From an uncultured Collinsella sp. (GTDB taxonomy: Bacteria; Actinomycetota; Coriobacteriia; Coriobacteriales; Coriobacteriaceae): a stretch of 16,718 bases of DNA. Below are positions 1 through 6,959 of the stretch, in pieces; the stretch's first letter is position 1; the number at the start of each line of letters is the position of its first letter. Both the position numbers and the translations under genes were made by a program. The stretch is taken from positions 1-16,718 of the forward strand of contig CAKUBM010000035.1 of NCBI GenBank assembly GCA_934643145.1. The letters are read 5' to 3'. The notes beneath the pieces were generated by a model, which worked only from the letters and a program-made list of their open reading frames with translations, searched no databases and was not told where the DNA came from.

Positions 1-23
1 TCGACCTTCTCCCTGCTGTACAT
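1..23 (-). CDS. 5' end of a leftward gene, possibly an IS3 OrfA transposase
   Basis: An ATG at 23-21 on the minus strand opens a frame that reads MYSREKV and runs off the window. It is preceded by GGAGG (29-33) with a 5-nt spacing, a good ribosome binding site. The first residues recall OrfA helix-turn-helix proteins of IS3-family elements. Seven codons cannot prove this, so the call rests mainly on the start signal and the neighbouring terminal-like sequence. Confidence 0.35.
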
Positions 24-83
24 GCGAACCTCCAGTCCGGACCGCCTCGCGGTCCAACTTTCTGTCCGCATCCCCAACAGTCC
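1..83 (-). mobile_element. possible end of an IS3-like insertion sequence, cut by the window edge
   Basis: Read on the minus strand, this stretch runs from GGACTGTTGGGG near 83 through a GGACAGAAAGTTGGACC segment into a perfect 7-bp hairpin (GGACCGC, loop 3, GCGGTCC at 39-55). It then reaches a GGAGG Shine-Dalgarno and an ATG at 23. A terminal sequence, a short hairpin and then a small ORF starting MYSREKV resembles the left end of IS3-family elements, whose OrfA often begins MYS or MYP. The hairpin could shield the transposase from outside transcription. The resemblance is from memory; the other end and the transposase body are outside the window, so the element is only suspected. Confidence 0.35.
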
Positions 84-112
84 TTATTTCACCGCAAGTT
101 AGAAGAAGGGGG

Positions 113-152
113 ATGAAAAAGGCGGGGGCTCCTGGTGGAGTCCTCGCCTTTT
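113..152 (-). terminator. rho-independent terminator of the PTS gene
   Basis: On the minus strand AAAGGCG and CGCCTTT form the base of a stem (118-152). It continues inward with GG/CC and CTCC/GGAG pairs interrupted by two A-C mismatches around an ACCA loop. Five T follow at 116-120. It lies about 35 bp beyond the PTS stop codon. The other strand also shows CCTTTTG after the stem, so it may work weakly in both directions. Confidence 0.8.
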
Positions 153-186
153 GTACAGGGGGCGGTGTTAATCGCTAGCTGTGGGA

Positions 187-2214
187 TTAGACCAGGCGGG
201 CGTTGATCGTCTTGGCGATCTCGGCGGCGTCGGTGGAACCCTTGACGGTGGCACGGAAGTCCTCGTCCATGAGCGCCTCGGCGACCTTGGACAGGATCTT
301 GAGGTGCGTGGTGCCAGCCTGTGCACCTGGGATGAGCAGAGCGATGGCCACGTTGACGGGAGCGCCGTCCATGGTATCCCAACCGGTCACGCCGGACTCA
401 TCCTTAACGACGATGACGGCAGCCTCGGTAATGGCGTCGGACTTGGCATGCGGGATGGCGAAGCCCTCCATCATGCCCGTGGTACCCTCGGCCTCGCGGG
501 CCAGGAAGGCGTTCATCACGGCGTCGGCGTCGCTGGCGATACCGGCCTTGACAGCCTGGTTGGAAACGAAGCTCAGAGCCTCGTCACGAGAAGCGAAGTC
601 CTCGGCGACAAAGACGTTCTCAACCTTCACGAAGTCGGCAGCCTCGGCCTTGGGGGCCTCGACGGCAGCGGCCTTGGGAGCCTCGACGGCAGCGGCCTTG
701 GGAGCCTCAACCGGCTTGGCTGCAGGAGCGGCCTTCTGGTTCTTCTCGAAGTCGTACTTCTTGAAGGCTACGAACAGGATGCCACCGACCACAGCGCCGA
801 TGAGGATCGCGAGGACCCACAGCGGACCGTTCTCGACAACGGGCAGGACCAGGAAGCCACCGTGAGGCGCCGGATCGTGAACGTTGAACATAATGGTCAG
901 GATCGAAGCGATAGAGGAACCGAGCATCATGATGGGCATGACCGGCCAGATGTTCTTGGTCATGAACGGAATGGCGCCCTCGGTGATGTGAGTGCAACCA
1001 AGAATGAGGTTGACGATACCGGCGTCGTGATCCTCCTGGCTGAAGTACTTCTTGCCGACGACGACGGCGAAGGTTGTGATCAGCGGCGGAACGATGCAAG
1101 CAGCGGAGACGGCAGCCATGAAGTTGGTGCCGAAGTTGTAGGTATCGGTGCCAACGCCAGCAGCCAGTGCCTCGGTGAGCATAGCAGTACCGGTGACGTA
1201 AGCAGCCTTGTTGACCGGGCCACCCATGTCAAAGGCGCACATGCAGCCGATGGCAAGACCCAGGACAACGGCGCCAGAGGCGGACAGGCCCTTGAGGAAG
1301 TCCATCATGGCGGTGTTGATGGCAGCCATGGGGCCGGAAATGCCGAGCATGACCAGGCCGACGATAGCCGTCGAGAACAGCGGGTACAGGAAGATAGCCT
1401 TGAGGCCGTCCAGGTTCTTGGGCAGACCGGCAAATACCTTCTCGAGCAGCAGGATGACATAGCCAGCGAGGAAGCCGCCGACGATGCCGCCCAGGAAGCC
1501 GAAGCCCACGCCGGCGCCACCGGCGTCGATCATGCCGGTCTCGGCGTTAACAGGCAGGCCCTGAATGGCGATCATACCGGCGACAAAACCAGGGACGAGC
1601 GCCGGGCGCTTACCGATGGACTCGGCGATGTAGGCAGAAAGCACGGGAACCATGAGGTTCATGGCGATGCCGCCGATGATCTTGAGCATAGCGGCGAAGG
1701 TGTTGTAGTCGGCAGCCGTCGAATCGAAGGACGTGATGCCCCACAGGAACGAAACGGCGGTCAGAACACCACCGGCAACGACGAAGACCAGCATGTGGCT
1801 GACGCCGTTCATGAGGTGCTTGTAGATAACGTGGCCGATGGACTCCTTCTCCTCGACCTCGTCCTCGACATCGGCGGCAGCGGTAACCGTATCGTCGCCC
1901 TTGGCGGCGAGCGCGCGGTCAATCAGCTTTCCGGCGGCCTCGACGGACAGGGCCTTGGAAACGCCGACGGAAACCATGGGCTTACCGGCGAAACGCTCAG
2001 CCTGGACATCCTTATCGGCTGCGACGACGACGGCCTTGGCACCGGCGATCTCGCTCTTGGTGAGCTCGTTCTCGACACCGACCTGGCCATGGGTCTCGAC
2101 CTTAATGGTCAGACCTCGCTCGGCAGCTGCCTTCTCCAGCGCCTCCTTCGCCATGAAGGTGTGCGCAATGCCGGTCGGGCAACCGGTGGCGGCGATGATG
2201 TCAAACTTAGCCAT
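187..2214 (-). CDS. fruA: PTS fructose-family transporter, fused IIB-IIC-IIA
   Basis: This 675-residue membrane permease imports a sugar of the fructose/mannitol-like family and phosphorylates it using phosphate passed from HPr. The N-terminal IIB domain (1-100) has the phospho-cysteine motif ATGCPTGIAHTFMA with Cys12. A linker leads to the multi-spanning IIC domain (about 128-480), which includes CAFDMGGPVNKAAY and the ITEGAIPF signature. An Ala/Pro/Glu/Lys linker (about 490-527) joins it to a C-terminal IIA domain (528-675) with phospho-histidine His589 in AIPHAKSDA. The order B-C-A differs from the A-B-C order of B. subtilis FruA. The start is fixed by AAAGGAGGG at 2219-2227. The gene is monocistronic and divergent from an RpiR-type regulator that probably controls it. 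No fruK is visible; 1-phosphofructokinase must lie elsewhere, or the substrate is another hexose. Confidence 0.93.
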   Translation of the reverse strand: MAKFDIIAATGCPTGIAHTFMAKEALEKAAAERGLTIKVETHGQVGVENELTKSEIAGAKAVVVAADKDVQAERFAGKPMVSVGVSKALSVEAAGKLIDRALAAKGDDTVTAAADVEDEVEEKESIGHVIYKHLMNGVSHMLVFVVAGGVLTAVSFLWGITSFDSTAADYNTFAAMLKIIGGIAMNLMVPVLSAYIAESIGKRPALVPGFVAGMIAIQGLPVNAETGMIDAGGAGVGFGFLGGIVGGFLAGYVILLLEKVFAGLPKNLDGLKAIFLYPLFSTAIVGLVMLGISGPMAAINTAMMDFLKGLSASGAVVLGLAIGCMCAFDMGGPVNKAAYVTGTAMLTEALAAGVGTDTYNFGTNFMAAVSAACIVPPLITTFAVVVGKKYFSQEDHDAGIVNLILGCTHITEGAIPFMTKNIWPVMPIMMLGSSIASILTIMFNVHDPAPHGGFLVLPVVENGPLWVLAILIGAVVGGILFVAFKKYDFEKNQKAAPAAKPVEAPKAAAVEAPKAAAVEAPKAEAADFVKVENVFVAEDFASRDEALSFVSNQAVKAGIASDADAVMNAFLAREAEGTTGMMEGFAIPHAKSDAITEAAVIVVKDESGVTGWDTMDGAPVNVAIALLIPGAQAGTTHLKILSKVAEALMDEDFRATVKGSTDAAEIAKTINARLV
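656..703 (-). repeat. two perfect 24-bp tandem repeats in the IIC-IIA linker
   Basis: Two identical 24-bp units (656-679 and 680-703) encode the repeated linker VEAPKAAA, with degenerate partial copies on both sides. They lie in frame within the PTS gene, between the membrane domain and the IIA domain. Copy number changes of whole units would only alter linker length. Confidence 0.9.
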
Positions 2215-2236
2215 GTGTCCCTCCTTTTTAAGTTTT

Positions 2237-2280
2237 GCGCCCGCAGGCGCTCCCCTACACGCGCGTCCTTGCGCGCTTTT
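2237..2280 (-). promoter_or_regulatory. two GC-rich hairpins in the PTS leader
   Basis: The predicted leader of the PTS mRNA holds GCGCC-tetraloop-GGCGC (2237-2250) ending about 10 nt before the Shine-Dalgarno. Further upstream is a second GCGCG/CGCGC stem within 2259-2280. Neither is followed by a U-run, so they do not look like terminators. They may affect mRNA stability or ribosome access. Confidence 0.45.
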
Positions 2281-2290
2281 CTACAACTGA

Positions 2291-2319
2291 AAGATACCAA
2301 CCTACCGTCCGCGTGAGAA
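2291..2319 (-). promoter_or_regulatory. probable promoter of the PTS gene
   Basis: On the minus strand TTCTCA (2314-2319) and TATCTT (2291-2296) are spaced by exactly 17 bp, each matching the sigma-70 consensus at four of six positions. Transcription would begin near 2284, giving a leader of about 70 nt. The spacer contains ACGGTAGGT, which recurs in inverted orientation at 2366-2374, a likely regulator contact. Confidence 0.55.
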
Positions 2320-2341
2320 GAGACAAGGCGCAATTCTCCGG

Positions 2342-2379
2342 TGAAAGGTTCTTTCATAACCGTAAACGGTAGGTGAAAG
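2342..2379. promoter_or_regulatory. candidate operator array in the divergent control region
   Basis: TGAAAGGTTCTTTCA (2342-2356) is a perfect 6-bp inverted repeat with a 3-bp spacer. It is followed by ACCGTAAACGGT (2359-2370), with 5-bp arms, and by another TGAAAG at 2374-2379. A further TGAAAG lies at 2288-2293, overlapping the PTS -10 box. TGAAA/TTTCA half-sites are typical of RpiR-family operators. The position between the divergent PTS and RpiR genes suggests this is where the neighbouring regulator binds, but that is inference. Confidence 0.55.
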
Positions 2380-2432
2380 TTTACCATCAACACCTGAAAC
2401 GGCAAGGTGTATCTTGTAATTGAAAATCCCCC

Positions 2433-2438
2433 TATACT
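2433..2438 (+). promoter_or_regulatory. -10 box for the RpiR-type regulator
   Basis: TATACT matches the -10 consensus at five of six positions and lies about 49 bp before the preferred ATG. No good -35 box is present at 16-18 bp spacing, which fits a weak or activator-dependent promoter. Transcription would start near 2445, after the upstream in-frame ATG at 2439. This supports the internal start at 2487. Confidence 0.55.
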
Positions 2439-2486
2439 ATGACATTACAAAACGAGTCCGATTATCATGCCAACCAGGAGCCATCC

Positions 2487-3344
2487 ATGACCGATAGTAG
2501 CAAGAGCGCACTTTCCCTCATTAGTACCCATCAGGGATACAGCGAGTCAGAGCAGCGCATTGTCGACTATATATTGGAGCACCAGTCCGAGGCGCCACGC
2601 CTCACGGCGGCTCAGCTCTCGCGCGCCGCCGCCACGTCCGAGGCGACCGTTTCGCGCTTCTGCCGCAAGCTTGGCTTTGGCAGCTTCCGCAGCTTTCAGT
2701 TTTCGCTGGCGAGGGATTTGGAAAGCCAGCGCAACGAGGGCCTGACTGACGAGGTCTCGCTCGACAATATGGAGCAGAGCCTTAAGAACATCCTGGCTGC
2801 CAAGGTGAGCGAGCTTAATGCGACCATCGACGGGATCGACCACGATACGCTGGCGGCTGTTGTACATGCCCTTAAGCATGCAGGGGTTATTGAGTTTGCG
2901 GCTGTGGGCAATACGAACGCGGTCGCGCTCGATGCGACATTTAAGTTTTCGCAGCTGGGCCTTCGCTGTATGGCGAGCACCATCAGCGAGACCTCGATCG
3001 GGTTTGCACTCACACTACGCCCCGGCGACGTCATCGTGCTCATCTCAAACTCCGGCAAATCGCGCCGACTGAATCGCATGGCAAAAGCGGCTCGCAACTG
3101 CGGCGCAACCGTAGTCGTCATCAGCAGCGACAGCAAATCTCCGCTCGCGCGTCTGGCAGACTACACTTTTAATACCGTCAACCACGAAGCGCTGCTGACG
3201 ACAGGCGACTTTGCGTTCTCTAAGATCAGCGCCACGATGATCATCGAAGTCATCTACAACTTCCTGCTGCCCGAGATTGAAGACGCTCGCGAGCATATCA
3301 GCTACTACGAGGAGCTCATCCAGCCCGATAAGGTCGTTGAGTAA
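2487..3344 (+). CDS. MurR/RpiR family transcriptional regulator
   Basis: This 285-residue regulator has the RpiR architecture. The N-terminal helix-turn-helix domain (1-77) includes LTAAQLSRAAATSEATVSRF and the KLGF turn. A sugar-isomerase (SIS) domain (about 128-260) follows, with AAVGNTNAVA and VLISNSGKS resembling the phosphosugar-binding loops. SIS domains of this family usually sense a sugar phosphate. The start at 2487 is chosen because AGGAG lies 6 nt upstream, and the longer reading from 2439 would begin inside or before the predicted transcription start. It faces away from the fructose-type PTS gene across a region with several TGAAAG half-sites. It therefore probably controls that permease and itself, either as repressor or activator. 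The exact effector cannot be read from the sequence. Confidence 0.9.
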   Translation: MTDSSKSALSLISTHQGYSESEQRIVDYILEHQSEAPRLTAAQLSRAAATSEATVSRFCRKLGFGSFRSFQFSLARDLESQRNEGLTDEVSLDNMEQSLKNILAAKVSELNATIDGIDHDTLAAVVHALKHAGVIEFAAVGNTNAVALDATFKFSQLGLRCMASTISETSIGFALTLRPGDVIVLISNSGKSRRLNRMAKAARNCGATVVVISSDSKSPLARLADYTFNTVNHEALLTTGDFAFSKISATMIIEVIYNFLLPEIEDAREHISYYEELIQPDKVVE

Positions 3345-3352
3345 AACGCGTA

Positions 3353-3385
3353 GTGGGACAAAAATTTCAGTCTATTTTGTCCCAC
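3353..3385. terminator. bidirectional terminator-like palindrome between convergent genes
   Basis: GTGGGACAAAA (3353-3363) and TTTTGTCCCAC (3375-3385) form a perfect 11-bp stem with an 11-nt loop, placed between the convergent regulator and recN. A/T pairs sit at the loop end and there is no U-run outside the stem, so it is not a textbook intrinsic terminator. Its placement suits transcription ending from both sides. It could also be a copy of a dispersed palindromic repeat. Confidence 0.6.
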
Positions 3386-3403
3386 CAGCACCGCCGATAC
3401 GAC

Positions 3404-5032
3404 CTAGCCTCGAACTTCTTCGAGCATCTGCTTTGCGTGGGCCAAGCTTGCCTCCGACTGATCGCCGCTGAGCATGCGGGCAATCTCGGCGATACGGGCA
3501 GCGCCAGTCACCTCGTCCAGATGGGTTTGGGGAACGTCGCCGGGCTCTTTACTGACCACGTAATGCTTGTCGGCCATAACGGCGACCTGCGCCAGGTGGG
3601 TTACGACGATGACCTGATGCGTGGCGGCAAGATCGGCCAGTACACCTGCCAACGCACGGGCGGTGGAGCCGCCGACACCGGCATCGACCTCGTCAAATAC
3701 CAGTGTGTCGACGCCGTCAGCATTACCCAAGACCACCTTGCTCGCCAGCATGACGCGGCTTAACTCGCCGCCCGACGCAATGCGGCGGAGGGGACGTGGT
3801 GTCAAACCGGCACCGCTGCGGTATAGCAATTCGTAGCTCGAAGGACCAACCGGCGTCCACTCAGCACGGGGAAGATCACGTGACTCCCAGACGAGCTCGG
3901 CACTACCCATCTCCAAGCGCGCCATCTGGCGGCCGACCTCGTGGCAGAAGCGCGGGGCCGCCGTATTGCGAGCACGCTTAAGTGCCTTGGCAGCAGCGAA
4001 CAACTCGCGCTCGGCAGCACCAAGTGATTCACGCGCCTTTTTAATCTGCTCATCGCCATCATCAACCAGGGACAGCAGCTCTTGCGAGCGATCGCGCATG
4101 GCAAAAACATCGTCCATGGTGGGACCCCACTGACGCAACAGACCCTTGAGGTCGGAATACCGCTCACGCATGCGAGCGAGCTCGCGCGGGTCGAAGGCGA
4201 CGCCATCGCGATAGGCACGAAGCTCGTTCGCGCTGTCCTCAAGGGAGATACAGGCATCCGAAAGCGCATCGGCAATGTCACCCAGTTTGCGATCGACGCT
4301 AGCCATACGGGAAAGCTCTGCCACGGCGCTGTTCACGGCATCGAGCGCTCCGCCTTCGGCGGCAAGCGATGCATGGGCATCGTTAGCTGTGGCAACCAGT
4401 ACCTCGGCATGTTCGGAGCGCGGCAGCAGCTCCTCGAGCTCCTCGTACTCGCCCGGCTTGGGGTCGACCTCACCGATGCGCTCGAGGGCAAAGCGCGCCT
4501 CCTCGACGCGGCTCCCCTGCGCACGCGAGGCCTCTTCGACACGTCGAACTTCCTTGGCGGCAGCGCGCGATGCCTTAAAGCAGGCGCGGTACGCATCCAG
4601 CGCCTCGAGCGCAGAGCGCCCCGCCCAGGCATCGACCATCGCAACGTGATGCGCCGGGTCGAGCAAGCGCTGATGCTCATGCTGCCCGCAAAGATCCATC
4701 ATCACGCCGACGCGCTCCGAAAGCTCGCGCACACTGGCGATGCGGCCGTCAATTTTTACGCGACTGCGGCCCTCGGCAGAAAGGCTACGCTGCACGGTGA
4801 ACCCCTCCGTGTCGTGCGGCCCGTCGAACAAGCGCGCCTCGACGCTCGCCAGCGACTCGCCCTCGCGCACCGTCGACGAATCCGCGCGCTCGCCCAAAAT
4901 AAGCTTGAGGGCCGAGAGCAGCGCGGTCTTGCCGGCGCCGGTCTCGCCGGTCAGGACAGTCAGGCCGGCACTCGGCACCAACGTCGCCTCGCGAATGAGT
5001 GCAATGTTAGAAACCTGCAGCTCATCGATCAT
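3404..5032 (-). CDS. recN: DNA repair protein RecN
   Basis: RecN is an SMC-like ATPase of 542 residues acting early in double-strand-break repair, gathering and tethering DNA ends. The sequence shows Walker A GETGAGKT (29-36), LCGQHEH near residue 115, a long charged helical middle predicted to form a coiled coil, the ABC signature SGGELS (420-425), and Walker B TLVFDEVDAG (about 443-452). A family-typical C-terminus follows with THLAQVA and EIARMLSG. Length fits the family (about 550-575). The start has GGAG 6 nt upstream and overlaps the end of nadK by 11 nt, so the two are probably translationally coupled. It is the last gene of the efp-to-recN block. Nothing in the sequence shows separate SOS control. 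Confidence 0.97.
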   Translation of the reverse strand: MIDELQVSNIALIREATLVPSAGLTVLTGETGAGKTALLSALKLILGERADSSTVREGESLASVEARLFDGPHDTEGFTVQRSLSAEGRSRVKIDGRIASVRELSERVGVMMDLCGQHEHQRLLDPAHHVAMVDAWAGRSALEALDAYRACFKASRAAAKEVRRVEEASRAQGSRVEEARFALERIGEVDPKPGEYEELEELLPRSEHAEVLVATANDAHASLAAEGGALDAVNSAVAELSRMASVDRKLGDIADALSDACISLEDSANELRAYRDGVAFDPRELARMRERYSDLKGLLRQWGPTMDDVFAMRDRSQELLSLVDDGDEQIKKARESLGAAERELFAAAKALKRARNTAAPRFCHEVGRQMARLEMGSAELVWESRDLPRAEWTPVGPSSYELLYRSGAGLTPRPLRRIASGGELSRVMLASKVVLGNADGVDTLVFDEVDAGVGGSTARALAGVLADLAATHQVIVVTHLAQVAVMADKHYVVSKEPGDVPQTHLDEVTGAARIAEIARMLSGDQSEASLAHAKQMLEEVRG

Positions 5033-5882
5033 GACGGACTCCGTAGAATACGCGGCTCACCGAGTTGTAGAAGCTCTCGGGGCCGTAATCGAGCAACAAC
5101 ACATCTCCGGGCCCGCGGCGCACCGCCACGCTCTCGACCGTGCCATCGCAGGTAATAAACTGTCCATCGATAGCGATCGCCGGAACGCTCGGGCGGTCAT
5201 CGGACATAAAGATTTCGACGACATCACTCGGCGAGGTCAAAAAAGCGCGAGCCTGAATGGTATGCGGGGCGATGGGCACACAGACCATACCCGTGTAATC
5301 GGGGCTGACAATGGGGCCACCGGCGGAAAGCGCGTAGCCGGTGGAGCCGGTCGCCGTCGAAACGACGACACCGTCGCCGCGAAGGCGGTCGATATGATGG
5401 CCGGACACCGTGATGTCAAACTCAACCATATCGGACAGGGGGCCGCGCGTAAGCGCCATATCGTTGAGGGCAAACGTGCGCACGACATCCTTCGTGCCGT
5501 CTTCACGCACCGAAACGATATCGGCGGCGATGGTGGCGCGGCGGCTCACGTGGAGCTCGCCGGACAGGGCATCGCTCACAACCTGCAAAATGTCGCGCTC
5601 CTCGGGACTCGCGGCCGTCAAAAAGCCCAAATGACCATAGGAAAGACCGAGGATAGGAATCTCACGATGGTTGAGGATGCGGGCAGCGCGCAGCAACGTA
5701 CCATCGCCGCCGAGCGTAATGACCAAATCGGAGCCGTCAATATCAGGCGTACTTTGAATCTTCGATCGCTGGTCGGCAGCCCATGCGACCTCATAGCCCT
5801 GGCGCGTCAGCCAAAGCTCGAGCATCAGGCCGCTCTCGACCGCCTCTTGCTTGTAGTAATTGGGAACCAGAAAGACCTTCAT
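5022..5882 (-). CDS. nadK: NAD kinase
   Basis: This 286-residue cytoplasmic enzyme phosphorylates NAD+ to NADP+ using ATP or polyphosphate. The diagnostic GGDGT motif is at 58-62. LND replaces the common LNE in the second motif, a change also found in other bacterial NAD kinases. STATGSTGYALSAGGPI is the conserved substrate-binding and oligomer segment. The length is normal. The ATG overlaps the tlyA stop as ATGA, and no clear ribosome binding site precedes it, so translation probably depends on coupling. The 3' end overlaps recN. The tlyA-nadK-recN order recurs in several Actinobacteria and other Gram-positives, which supports both calls. Confidence 0.97.
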   Translation of the reverse strand: MKVFLVPNYYKQEAVESGLMLELWLTRQGYEVAWAADQRSKIQSTPDIDGSDLVITLGGDGTLLRAARILNHREIPILGLSYGHLGFLTAASPEERDILQVVSDALSGELHVSRRATIAADIVSVREDGTKDVVRTFALNDMALTRGPLSDMVEFDITVSGHHIDRLRGDGVVVSTATGSTGYALSAGGPIVSPDYTGMVCVPIAPHTIQARAFLTSPSDVVEIFMSDDRPSVPAIAIDGQFITCDGTVESVAVRRGPGDVLLLDYGPESFYNSVSRVFYGVRHDR

Positions 5883-6691
5883 AGCGTTGCAGCTTTCTCG
5901 CTCAAAGCCGATACCTGGGATTGCAGCTCATCGTCGGCGCGCTCCCCGGGGACAAACCTTGTGCCGTACAAGAAAAACTCAACGTTGCCCTTAGCGCCAT
6001 GAATGGGCGACACGCACACATCGACCGGGAACAGGCCCTTGGCAGCAAAGAGTTCAACTGCCGCCACAAGTGTATCGCGGCGCACGGCGGGATCGGTCAC
6101 GATACCGCCCTCGCCCACCAGCGCAGCCGGCGCCTCAAACTGCGGCTTTACGAGCGTGCAGAACGAACCGGAAGGCTTCAGGCACGCCAGCACGGCGTCG
6201 ATGATATTCGCGATGCTGGTAAACGAGACATCACACACGGCCAGGTCGATGGCGCCCGCATAGCCAAGCTCAGGCAGCTGCGTCACGTTGGTGCGCTCAT
6301 GCAACGTCACGCGATCGTCCTGACGCAACGACCAATCGAACTGGGCGCGACCCACGTCCACCGAGACAACGTTCGCAGCGCCGCGCTTGAGCAGGCAATC
6401 GGTAAAGCCGCCGGTAGAGCAGCCCACATCCAGACAAGCAAGGCCCGTCGGATTGATGCCAAACGCATCAAGCGCGCCTTCGAGCTTAAGCCCGCCACGA
6501 CCGACATAGGGAATACGCCCCTTCACGTGCAGCGGCAGGCCCGGAATCACCTTAAGACCCGGCGAAGTCAAGCGCTCGCCGCCGCTCGAGACCAAGCCGG
6601 CCATAAGAGTGCGAAGGGCATCCGCGCGATCGGCGCAGATGCCCTGTGAAATCAGTTCGTAATCAAGACGCACACGTTTCATGAATGCCAT
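5879..6691 (-). CDS. tlyA: TlyA family rRNA 2'-O-methyltransferase (hemolysin A family)
   Basis: TlyA proteins methylate ribose 2'-OH groups of 16S and 23S rRNA (C1409 and C1920 in mycobacteria), which affects capreomycin sensitivity. The N-terminal S4-like RNA-binding domain (about 1-65) contains RLDYELISQG and GLVSSGG. It is followed by YVGRGGLKLEGALD and an FtsJ-like fold with the SAM-binding motif DVGCSTGGFTDCLL and the conserved LVKPQFEA. Reading from the ATG at 6691 gives 270 residues. Starting at the ATG at 6682 (MKRVRLDY) gives 267 and matches the usual family N-terminus equally well; no strong Shine-Dalgarno decides between them. The gap to xseB is 26 nt. The 3' end overlaps nadK by 4 nt. 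Confidence 0.93.
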   Translation of the reverse strand: MAFMKRVRLDYELISQGICADRADALRTLMAGLVSSGGERLTSPGLKVIPGLPLHVKGRIPYVGRGGLKLEGALDAFGINPTGLACLDVGCSTGGFTDCLLKRGAANVVSVDVGRAQFDWSLRQDDRVTLHERTNVTQLPELGYAGAIDLAVCDVSFTSIANIIDAVLACLKPSGSFCTLVKPQFEAPAALVGEGGIVTDPAVRRDTLVAAVELFAAKGLFPVDVCVSPIHGAKGNVEFFLYGTRFVPGERADDELQSQVSALSEKAATL

Positions 6692-6717
6692 CAACCATTC
6701 GTATTCGGAGATGCGAC

Positions 6718-6957
6718 CTAGCTATCCTGGGATTCGTTTGCCGCATCCTCATCGTATTCCTGCTCGAGCTTATCGGCCTCACGCGGCGTCAGCTCAAACT
6801 TGTCGACCATATCGACAGCGCGGGAGCCCAGCTCAATCGCTTCGTCAAACAGATCGAGCGAACGCTCCAGGGACGTATCCTTGGAGCGAACGGTAGCGAT
6901 GATCTGGTCCAGACGGTCCGAGATCTCGTCAAAGTTGCGGACAGAACCCTCTGGCAT
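6718..6957 (-). CDS. xseB: exodeoxyribonuclease VII small subunit
   Basis: This is the 79-residue XseB, which binds several copies per XseA to form the single-strand-specific exonuclease VII used in mismatch and damage repair. The sequence has the family core NFDEISDRLDQIIATV, SLERSLDLFDEAIEL and an acidic C-terminal tail. It starts only 2 nt after the nusB stop, with GAGGAG inside the end of nusB. The large subunit XseA normally lies immediately upstream of xseB but is not in this window, so it must be encoded elsewhere. Confidence 0.95.
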   Translation of the reverse strand: MPEGSVRNFDEISDRLDQIIATVRSKDTSLERSLDLFDEAIELGSRAVDMVDKFELTPREADKLEQEYDEDAANESQDS

Positions 6958-6959
6958 GA

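Noticed and set aside
39..55. tRNA arm at the left edge
   Set aside because: The 7-bp hairpin with a CTC loop has no neighbouring arms, TTCRA loop or CCA-like end on either strand.
181..2316. 711-codon open frame antisense to the PTS gene
   Set aside because: Low-complexity Gly/Asp/His-rich translation without recognisable domains. The opposite strand encodes a clear IIB-IIC-IIA protein with active-site Cys and His.
2439..2486. 16-residue longer start for the RpiR-type regulator
   Set aside because: The upstream ATG directly follows or overlaps the predicted -10 box and has no Shine-Dalgarno; the ATG at 2487 has AGGAG 6 nt upstream.
4082..6002. antisense frames of 357 and 420 codons over recN and nadK
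   Set aside because: Both are Arg/Ala/Ser-rich shadows of well-identified minus-strand genes with no ribosome binding site or motif.
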